Assembly: GCA_031370485.1 (NCBI GenBank)
Contig: JANMQK010000179.1
Span: 1-10,182, forward strand
DNA: 10,182 nucleotides
DNA from: JANMQK01 sp031370485
Lineage (GTDB): Bacteria > Acidobacteriota > Polarisedimenticolia > Gp22-AA2
Direction of reading: 5' to 3'
Below are positions 1-4,947 of the stretch, in pieces. A program made the translations under genes and the position numbers. Each line of letters starts with the position of its first letter. The first letter of the stretch is position 1. Below the pieces are notes generated by a model that searched no databases, was not told where the DNA came from, and saw only the letters and a list, made by a program, of their open reading frames with translations.

Positions 1-84
1 CAAATCGTCCTCCATAAGTGGTTTGTTTGGACAAAGGGTACCATCTTTCCTAGGACATGATCGATGCCAAGTCAACCGCCGCCG

Positions 85-93
85 TGGTAGAGT
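85..93 (+). promoter_or_regulatory. candidate extended -10 element for the PilZ-like gene
   Basis: TG-G-TAGAGT matches the extended -10 pattern (TG, one base, then TAnAnT-like). It ends seven bases before the ATG at 101, so transcription would begin at or next to the start codon. The same purine run (GGTAGAG) could instead be a weak ribosome binding site. No clear -35 hexamer is seen. Bases 1-84 hold no gene I can support. Confidence 0.25.
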
Positions 94-100
94 CTCCCCA

Positions 101-829
101 ATGCACCAGACCATCCTGATCGTCGCCGTCGAACTGGAAGCGCTCCTGGGCTTGGCCCAGGCGATGCTCAAGTTCGGCTACCAGATAGGCACCGCCAGGC
201 CCGACCCCGACGAACTCGACAAGGGGGCGCAGATGCAGCCCGGCCTGGTCGTGCTGCGCCCCCCGGGCGACGCCAAGGAACGCACGGCCTGCCTCGGCCT
301 GGTCAGGACCCACCTTCACAAGCGTGGCGTTCCCGTCCTGGCCTGCGTGGCGGATGACGCCGAGGAACGCGAGGTGCACGAGATCCTGCCGGGCATCCCG
401 ACGCTGGTCGGCAGGCCCATCCGGCTCAATGACCTCTACAAGCGCATGCAGGGCATGTTCGACCTGGCGCGCCGTGGGCAATTGCGCATCAGCACCGAGC
501 AGATCGTGGCGCACCGCGAGCCCGGGCTCTACCAGAAGGACTTCTATTACTACGATACGATGAGGTCGCTGTCGCTCGAGGGGTGCTTCATCGAGAGCCA
601 GACCCCCTACGCCGTCGGGACTCAGGTCGAGATGGTGTTCTGCGTCGGAAACGCGTCGAGGAGCCTCCGCATCGCCGGAAGCGTCAGCCGGGTCGCCGAG
701 CCGGGCGAGCAGGGCAAATGGAAGGGGATGGGCATCAAGTTCGAGAACCTGTCGGATTCCAACCGCTCCGCGCTCGAGTCGTTCCTCATGAACCAGCTCG
801 GCACTCTCGACCTGCCGACCGCGCTCTGA
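101..829 (+). CDS. degenerate receiver-like plus PilZ-like domain protein
   Basis: This is a 242-residue soluble protein, probably a c-di-GMP-type or phosphorylation-independent signalling adaptor. Residues 1-115 have the alternating hydrophobic strand and helix pattern of a response-regulator receiver (ILIVAVE at the first strand, GLVVLRPPG at the third, GRPIRLNDLYKRM at the end). The acidic pair of the first strand is reduced to one Glu, the phospho-acceptor Asp position reads Arg53, and the usual Lys-Pro reads Arg-Pro. Residues 125-235 look like a PilZ domain of the type widespread in Myxococcota: SLSLEGCFIE (156-164) matches the (D/N)xSxxG motif except that Ser replaces Asp/Asn, and it is followed by strands ending in WKGMGIKF. 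No clear RxxxR motif precedes it. An in-frame TTG at 23 would add 26 residues unlike the domain, so ATG 101 is preferred. The next gene begins directly after the stop. Domain assignment is fair; c-di-GMP binding is doubtful. Confidence 0.8.
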   Translation: MHQTILIVAVELEALLGLAQAMLKFGYQIGTARPDPDELDKGAQMQPGLVVLRPPGDAKERTACLGLVRTHLHKRGVPVLACVADDAEEREVHEILPGIPTLVGRPIRLNDLYKRMQGMFDLARRGQLRISTEQIVAHREPGLYQKDFYYYDTMRSLSLEGCFIESQTPYAVGTQVEMVFCVGNASRSLRIAGSVSRVAEPGEQGKWKGMGIKFENLSDSNRSALESFLMNQLGTLDLPTAL

Positions 830-1792
830 TTGATCGTCCGCGAAATTTCCTGTCGTTCGATCGTCAACCGGACCGGGGGCTTCCTCGCCGGGTTCACCCA
901 CACGATTAACCCCTACCACGGCTGCGCTTTCGGCAGGACGCTCTGCGGGCTCCCCGACTACGCTCCGGAGATCGTCCGCACGTTCGGCGAGAAGCGTCTC
1001 TGGGGAACCTACCTCGACGTCAAGGTGAACGCCCCGGAGATCTACGCCGCCGACCACGACAGGATCCGTAAGAGCGCCCGGCCGGGGATGCGGATCTACA
1101 TGAGCAGCGTCACCGATCCCTACGTGCCGCAGGAGAAGCGCTACCGGATTACCCGCCGAATCCTCGAGATCATGCGCGATCGCCCCCCCGACCTCCTGGC
1201 GCTCCAGACCCACACGCCCAACGTGCTGTGGGACGAGGATCTCATCGTCGAGCTTTCGGGGCGGCTGGCGGTGTCGGTGCAGATCAGTGTCGAGACCGAC
1301 CGGGAGTCCCTGGGGCCCGGGTTCCCGCCCCATGCATACTCCGTACGGGAGAGGCTCGCAGCGCTCGCCAGGCTGCGGACGCGGGGGGTCGAGACGGTCG
1401 CCGTCGTGTCGCCCCTCTGGCCGATCGAGGATGTGGGGTCGTTCGCCCTCAGGCTCAAGGACGCCGCCGGTTTCGTCATCCTTGACCATTATCTTGTCGG
1501 GGACGGGTCGAAGGACGGGGCGCGCACGCGGGGGAAGTGCGTCGCGGAGGGGACGACCTTCCCCGATCTCCTCGTGCGGGCCGGGTTCGGGGAGTGGACC
1601 CGCATCGAGGCGCTCGATCGCGTGCGGGACGTCTTTCTCCGCGTGCTGGGCCCCACGCGTGTCGGTGTCTCGAAGGAGGGTTTTCACCGGGCCGCGCACC
1701 GCCTGATCGAGGGGACCGCGGCGACACCCCCGCCCGCGCAGGGGCGGGACGGTTCAGGGGGCCGTGGCCCCCGCGGCCCGCAACGGCAGTGA
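830..1792 (+). CDS. SPL-family radical SAM protein with altered cluster motif
   Basis: This 320-residue protein belongs to the radical SAM group related to spore photoproduct lyase (Rv2578c/SplB-like), whose members use a 4Fe-4S cluster and S-adenosylmethionine; most have no known substrate. The family landmarks are clear: NPYHGCAFG near residue 27, the VKVNAPEIY segment, SSVTDPYVPQEKRYRITR, the VQISVETDRESLGPGFPP segment, and ILDHYLVGDGS near 220. The cluster motif should be CxxxCxxC. Here it reads Cys32-AFG-Arg36-TL-Cys39, so the middle cysteine is Arg (codon AGG). The start is a TTG immediately after the preceding TGA and in the same frame. It has no obvious ribosome binding site, so reinitiation is likely. 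The last 25 residues are Pro/Gly/Arg-rich, and the final 39 bases overlap the convergent gene at 1754-2251. The family call is strong; whether the protein is a working radical SAM enzyme is open. Confidence 0.9.
   Translation: MIVREISCRSIVNRTGGFLAGFTHTINPYHGCAFGRTLCGLPDYAPEIVRTFGEKRLWGTYLDVKVNAPEIYAADHDRIRKSARPGMRIYMSSVTDPYVPQEKRYRITRRILEIMRDRPPDLLALQTHTPNVLWDEDLIVELSGRLAVSVQISVETDRESLGPGFPPHAYSVRERLAALARLRTRGVETVAVVSPLWPIEDVGSFALRLKDAAGFVILDHYLVGDGSKDGARTRGKCVAEGTTFPDLLVRAGFGEWTRIEALDRVRDVFLRVLGPTRVGVSKEGFHRAAHRLIEGTAATPPPAQGRDGSGGRGPRGPQRQ
1729..1748 (-). terminator. GC hairpin just after the DUF4149-type gene
   Basis: CCCGCCC (1729-1735) pairs with GGGCGGG (1742-1748) around a six-base loop. 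It begins five bases past the minus-strand stop at 1754-1756. No T tract follows on the minus strand. A second hairpin, GGGGGC/GCCCCC with a CGTG loop (1757-1772), lies over the last codons of the same gene. Both also fall inside the 3' end of the plus-strand radical SAM gene. Terminator function is inferred from position only. Confidence 0.4.
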
Positions 1793-2251
1793 CGCGATGA
1801 ACAGGACGCCCAGCCCGAGGAGAAGCACCATGCCGTTCAGCGCGACGGAGCGCCCGTGCAGCGCACCGAACCGCTCCCGCGCGGCGGCGTGCTCGGGCGT
1901 TCCCTCGAGCCCCGGGAGCGCCAACCGCAGCTTCGAGGCCTCCGGCAGAATCACCAGGCCGGCGAAAAGCGTCAGACCGGTCATGAGGGCCAGAAGCAGA
2001 ATCTGCGCGATCCATATCCGCGACTCCCCGGCGGCGAGCAGGCGCAGGATGAGCGAGGTGAGGATGGCGACACAGCCGCATACGGCGCCTAGGGCGTAGT
2101 AACGGGGGAAAATCGCGGCCGTGGCCCTTCCCGCCATATCGCGCGGCAGCGCGCCGAAGAGCGCGGGCGCCGTAATGAATGAGAAAAACACGACACCCCC
2201 CACCCAGACCACGAGAGCGAGAAGGTGCACGAACCGCAGCGCGACGGTCAT
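1754..2251 (-). CDS. DUF4149-type four-helix membrane protein
   Basis: This 165-residue integral membrane protein of unknown function resembles DUF4149 (TMEM205-like). Four hydrophobic segments lie at about residues 8-26, 52-72, 80-102 and 138-158. Family-like features are the first helix HLLALVVWVGG followed by FITAPALFGALPR, the IFPRYYALG segment before helix 2, and FGALHGRSVALNGMVLLLGL leading into the last helix. The ATG at 2251 overlaps the stop of the upstream pterin dehydratase gene as ATGA, indicating translational coupling. A GTG at 2272 (seven more residues, with GAGGGA upstream) is an alternative start. It shares an operon with the dehydratase, but nothing in either sequence ties their functions. 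The 3' end overlaps the convergent radical SAM gene by 39 bases. Family membership is fairly sure; the role is unknown. Confidence 0.85.
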   Translation of the reverse strand: MTVALRFVHLLALVVWVGGVVFFSFITAPALFGALPRDMAGRATAAIFPRYYALGAVCGCVAILTSLILRLLAAGESRIWIAQILLLALMTGLTLFAGLVILPEASKLRLALPGLEGTPEHAAARERFGALHGRSVALNGMVLLLGLGVLFIASLPLRAAGATAP

Positions 2252-2610
2252 CGCTTCGACCCGCTCACCCACCGGTCGGGCGGTCCCTCGAGAGCGGACC
2301 CGCCAGGTGGCTTCCAGAGCGCGAGTTTCTCGATCTCCTTTGCGAGCGCGAAGTCCCGCTCGGTGACGCCGCCGGACGCGTGGGTCTGGAGTTTCACCCG
2401 GACCGTCCCCCAGCCCACCTCGAGATCGGGGTGGTGATCGGCCGCCCCGGAGAGAAATCCGATGGCGTTCACGAGCATCAAGGTGGTCGGCCAGCCTCCG
2501 GTCGCGAACTCCCGCCGCAGCCAGCCGCTGTCAGTGGTCCAGCCGGGCAGTTCTCCCCGCAGGCGCTCGGCAACGGTTTCGGCGGCGATCAACGGCGGCT
2601 TGCCAGGCAT
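2248..2610 (-). CDS. phhB: pterin-4a-carbinolamine dehydratase
   Basis: This 120-residue protein should dehydrate 4a-hydroxytetrahydrobiopterin (or the tetrahydropterin equivalent) to quinonoid dihydropterin, recycling the cofactor of aromatic amino acid hydroxylases. The length is normal for the family, and the active-site region is intact: ADHHPDLEVGW (His59, His60, Pro61), then VRVKLQTH (Thr76, His77), then GGVTERDFALAKEIEKL. GWTTDSGWLRREF near the N-terminus is also typical. The ATG at 2610 is preceded by GGGGGAG four bases upstream, which fixes the start; the reading frame extends far upstream but that part is not family-like. The last ~20 residues (PPGGSALEGPPDRW onward) are a low-complexity tail. 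No phenylalanine hydroxylase gene is in the window, and stand-alone copies of this family are common, so a pterin or molybdopterin-related role elsewhere is possible. Confidence 0.93.
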   Translation of the reverse strand: MPGKPPLIAAETVAERLRGELPGWTTDSGWLRREFATGGWPTTLMLVNAIGFLSGAADHHPDLEVGWGTVRVKLQTHASGGVTERDFALAKEIEKLALWKPPGGSALEGPPDRWVSGSKR

Positions 2611-2633
2611 CTTTCTCCCCCTCGACGGCTGCC

Positions 2634-2663
2634 ATGCTACCGCAACCTCCGGACGCCTGTCAT
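2634..2663 (-). promoter_or_regulatory. candidate promoter of the phhB operon
   Basis: On the minus strand, ATGACA (2663-2658) and TAGCAT (2639-2634) are separated by 18 bases. They match five of six and four of six positions of the sigma-70 consensus. Initiation near 2627 would leave a leader of about 17 bases containing the strong GGGGGAG ribosome binding site. The prediction rests on sequence alone. Confidence 0.4.
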
Positions 2664-2702
2664 GGGCCGCGCCGCGCCCTGCGGCCGCCGGGCACGGGTC
2701 CA

Positions 2703-2734
2703 GTGTCGCTTCGCGACACCTCCCCTCGCTTCGC
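2703..2734. repeat. hairpin and direct repeat in the phhB/hom divergent region
   Basis: GTGTCGC (2703-2709) and GCGACAC (2713-2719) form a perfect seven-base inverted repeat with a three-base loop. In addition, TCGCTTCGC occurs at 2706-2714 and again at 2726-2734, exactly 20 bases apart. The element lies in the 206-base gap between the divergent starts and upstream of the TTGACA at 2757. It could be an operator or part of a dispersed genomic repeat; function is unknown. Confidence 0.3.
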
Positions 2735-2756
2735 TGCGTGCCGCCCTCCGCGGCTC

Positions 2757-2785
2757 TTGACAGGTCGGGGGGTCCCGGCGAGAGT
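2757..2785 (+). promoter_or_regulatory. weak candidate promoter for hom
   Basis: A perfect TTGACA (2757-2762) is followed after 17 bases by GAGAGT (2780-2785), which matches the -10 consensus at only three positions. Initiation near 2792 would give a leader of about 25 bases. The -35 is good but the -10 is poor. Confidence 0.25.
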
Positions 2786-2804
2786 GTCGGGGCGGCGCGA
2801 GGAT

Positions 2805-2811
2805 GGAGGAG
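2805..2811 (+). promoter_or_regulatory. ribosome binding site of hom
   Basis: GGAGGAG sits five bases before the ATG at 2817. It decides the start against the in-frame ATG at 2634, whose extra 61 residues are Arg/Pro-rich and unlike the family. Confidence 0.75.
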
Positions 2812-2816
2812 ATCGG

Positions 2817-3869
2817 ATGAATCCAGCCCGGAAATGGCGCCTTGGTTTCGCGGGCTTCGGTCACGTGAACCGTGCCCTGGCGAGGCTCCTGCTCGAGAGG
2901 CGCGAAGAGCTGAAGCGGCGGCACGGGATCGCGTTCGAAGCGACCCTGGTGGCGACCGTGCGGCGGGGTGCCTGGGCCGACGCGGCGGGCATCGACCTCG
3001 CCGCGGCGCTGCGGGACGAGTGGCCGCCGGCCGGTTGCGGAGTCGCGCCGGACGCCGCCGCAGCGGCGACGCTCCGGGCGATCGAGACCGCGCCGATCGA
3101 CCTGCTGTTCGAGGCCACGCCGCTCGACCCCCGGCGCGGCGAGCCGGCAATTTCGTTCGTGCGCGCGGCCCTCTCGAAGGGTATCGCCGTCGTCAGCGCC
3201 AACAAGGGGCCTGTCGCCTTCGCGGCCGCCGAACTCTTCACCCTGGCGCGGCAAAGCGGCGCGGGGTTCCGGTTCGAGTCGGCCGTGGCGGACTGCCTGC
3301 CGGTCTTCGACCTCGTCGAGATGGCGGTGCCGGTCGGCCGCGTTCTCTCCTTCCGGGGTGTGCTCAATTCCACGAGCAACATGGTGCTGCAGGCGGTGAC
3401 CCGCGGCGTGTCGCTGGCTGATGCGATCGCGGAGGCGCAGCGGCTGGGACTGGCCGAGGCCGATCCGTCGCACGATCTGGACGGCTGGGATCAGGCGGTC
3501 AAGGCGGTCATCCTGGCCAACGTGATTCTTGGCCGCGACATCCGGCCGACGGACGTCGAGCGGACGCCACTCTTGGCCGTGGATCTCGACTGGGTGCGCG
3601 GCGAGGAAAGCGCCGGGCGCACGGTCCGGCTGGCGGCGGAAGGGTCCCGCGAAGGGCCGGTCCGGGTCGCGCCCGTGGCGCTCCCGGCCGGCCGTTTTCT
3701 CGCTTCGCTTCCCGGAGGGTCCCTGGGACTCGAGATCGAGACCGAGCTGGCCGGCAGGCTTCAGGTTGGATGCGTCGAGCCGCGGGTCGAGCAGACGGCG
3801 TACGGGATGCTGACCGACCTGGTTGCCATCCACCAGGGGCGCCGCGCGATACCGTTTCCTCCCTATTGA
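2817..3869 (+). CDS. hom: homoserine dehydrogenase
   Basis: This 350-residue cytosolic enzyme catalyses the NAD(P)H-dependent reduction of aspartate semialdehyde to homoserine, the branch point to threonine and methionine. The N-terminal Rossmann motif is GFAGFGHVNRA (residues 10-20). The nucleotide and substrate region includes VVSANKGPVAF (Asn129, Lys130), and the catalytic domain has SAVADCLPVFDLV, FRGVLNSTSN and AEADPSHDLDGWDQAVK with the expected acidic residues and catalytic Lys229. The protein ends at about residue 350 without the ACT regulatory domain of longer homologues and is not fused to aspartokinase, so feedback control by threonine through an ACT domain is not expected. No thrB or thrC is adjacent. 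A compound hairpin follows the stop directly, suggesting a single-gene unit divergent from phhB. The call is secure. Confidence 0.95.
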   Translation: MNPARKWRLGFAGFGHVNRALARLLLERREELKRRHGIAFEATLVATVRRGAWADAAGIDLAAALRDEWPPAGCGVAPDAAAAATLRAIETAPIDLLFEATPLDPRRGEPAISFVRAALSKGIAVVSANKGPVAFAAAELFTLARQSGAGFRFESAVADCLPVFDLVEMAVPVGRVLSFRGVLNSTSNMVLQAVTRGVSLADAIAEAQRLGLAEADPSHDLDGWDQAVKAVILANVILGRDIRPTDVERTPLLAVDLDWVRGEESAGRTVRLAAEGSREGPVRVAPVALPAGRFLASLPGGSLGLEIETELAGRLQVGCVEPRVEQTAYGMLTDLVAIHQGRRAIPFPPY

Positions 3870-3870
3870 G

Positions 3871-3911
3871 CGCGCGGACTCCGCGTCCGCGGACGCGGGC
3901 GGCTCCGCGCG
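3871..3911 (+). terminator. nested GC palindrome after hom
   Basis: A perfect 18-base palindrome, CCGCGTCCGCGGACGCGG (3881-3898), is enclosed by outer arms CGCGCGGA (3871-3878) and TCCGCGCG (3904-3911). The structure starts two bases after the hom stop and ends before the corA promoter. There is no T tract. It could be a hairpin terminator, an mRNA 3'-end stabiliser or a protein-binding palindrome. Confidence 0.45.
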
Positions 3912-3933
3912 GCCCTGCGGGCGCGAAGTCGCG

Positions 3934-3942
3934 TGCTATCAT
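3934..3942 (+). promoter_or_regulatory. extended -10 promoter of corA
   Basis: TG-C-TATCAT matches the extended -10 consensus at all but one position. No good -35 is present 17 bases upstream, as is usual for extended -10 promoters. Initiation near 3949 would leave a 15-base leader carrying GGAAGG before the GTG at 3964. Confidence 0.5.
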
Positions 3943-3963
3943 CGCGCGGTCGGAAGGCGGGCC

Positions 3964-4947
3964 GTGATCCTCATCGTCACTTACAGCCCCGACGAGGGGC
4001 TGCGCGAGAACCATCCGGTCGAGCAGCTTCCAGCGCTCCTGAACGAGGCCGGGCGTGTGGTCTGGGTCGATCTCCTGTCCCCGTCCGCGGACGAAATGGC
4101 TGTGCTCACGCAGGTGTTCCGGTTCCACCCGCTCGCGATCGAGGACTGCGAGTCCCGCCGCCACCACCCCAAGATCGACGACTACCAGGAGTTCCTGTTC
4201 GTGCTGACCCAGGGTGTTCATCCGGAGAGCTCTGTGAAGGAGTTCCGCACCCGGCAGCTGAGCCTATTTCTCGGGCGGAACTTCCTCGTCACCCACCACC
4301 GGGAGAAGTCGCGCAGCGTCGATCAGGTCCTCGACCTCGCGCGGCGCAATCCAAAGGTAATTTCCGAGGGGCCCGATTCCCTGTTCTACACCGTCCTCGA
4401 CGCCCAGGTCGATCTGTATCTCCCGGTCCTCGATAGCTTCGAGAAGAAGATCGACGAGGTCGAGGATCGCATCTTCGACAGCCCGACCTCGGCGGTGCTG
4501 GCCGACGTGCTCGCCTTCAAGAAGGCGCTGATGCGCCTGCGCCGCATCTCGGGCCACCAGCGCGAGGTCCTGCTGCGGCTGGTGCGCCGGGAGTTCCCGC
4601 TGATCCAGGAAAAGGTCTCGATCAACCTGCGCGACGTGCACGACCACCTGGTGCGCGTCAACGATCTGGCCGACACCTACCGCGAGCTCGTGGCCGGGGC
4701 CCTCGATGCCCACCTGTCGATCGTCGGCAACCGCACGAACGAGATCATGCGCGCCCTCACCGTCGTCGCGACCCTCTTCATCCCGCTGACGTTCGTCGTC
4801 GGGGTGTACGGCATGAATTTCGAGAACATGCCCGAGCTCAGATGGAAGTACGGGTACATGTTCGTCTGGGGAGTGATGGTCGCGATAGGCGGCGGCATGT
4901 ATTTCTATTTCCGCAGGAGCGGTATTTTTCGCGGACAGGGACGTTGA
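3964..4947 (+). CDS. corA: CorA-type Mg2+/Co2+ channel
   Basis: This 327-residue protein is a member of the CorA family of pentameric inner-membrane divalent-cation channels. The cytoplasmic part has the expected start (VVWVDLLSPSADEMAVL), HPLAIEDCESRRHHPKIDDYQEFLFV (55-80), the beta segment LSLFLGRNFLVTHH, and the long stalk helices (about 150-265) ending in ANRTNE-like GNRTNEIMRALTVVATLFIPLTFVVGVYGMNFENMPE. The Gly-Met-Asn signature is at 283-285 at the end of transmembrane helix 1 (about 265-282); helix 2 is about 298-316, followed by a short basic tail. GTG 3964 is chosen because GGAAGG lies six bases upstream and an extended -10 precedes it; the frame is open upstream to 3823 but that sequence is the GC-rich intergenic region. 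Its TGA overlaps the TTG start of the next gene, so the two are probably co-translated. The family call is very secure; Mg versus Co or Zn preference cannot be read. Confidence 0.96.
   Translation: MILIVTYSPDEGLRENHPVEQLPALLNEAGRVVWVDLLSPSADEMAVLTQVFRFHPLAIEDCESRRHHPKIDDYQEFLFVLTQGVHPESSVKEFRTRQLSLFLGRNFLVTHHREKSRSVDQVLDLARRNPKVISEGPDSLFYTVLDAQVDLYLPVLDSFEKKIDEVEDRIFDSPTSAVLADVLAFKKALMRLRRISGHQREVLLRLVRREFPLIQEKVSINLRDVHDHLVRVNDLADTYRELVAGALDAHLSIVGNRTNEIMRALTVVATLFIPLTFVVGVYGMNFENMPELRWKYGYMFVWGVMVAIGGGMYFYFRRSGIFRGQGR

Noticed and set aside
23..100. TTG start at 23 for the PilZ-like protein
   Set aside because: The added residues are basic and unlike the receiver fold, which begins right after ATG 101. 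It remains possible but less likely.
50..1699. 549-residue open frame on the minus strand opposite the PilZ-like and radical SAM genes
   Set aside because: It is a high-GC antisense shadow: Arg/Pro/Glu-rich with no recognisable domain, and both plus-strand genes under it have clear family motifs.
2634..2816. Longer N-terminus for homoserine dehydrogenase
   Set aside because: The Rossmann motif is already complete close after ATG 2817, and GGAGGAG is ideally placed before it.
2611..3150. Upstream extension of the pterin dehydratase reading frame to 3150
   Set aside because: The extra 180 residues are Arg/Pro/Ala-rich, overlap hom, and are not family-like. A strong ribosome binding site fixes the start at 2610.
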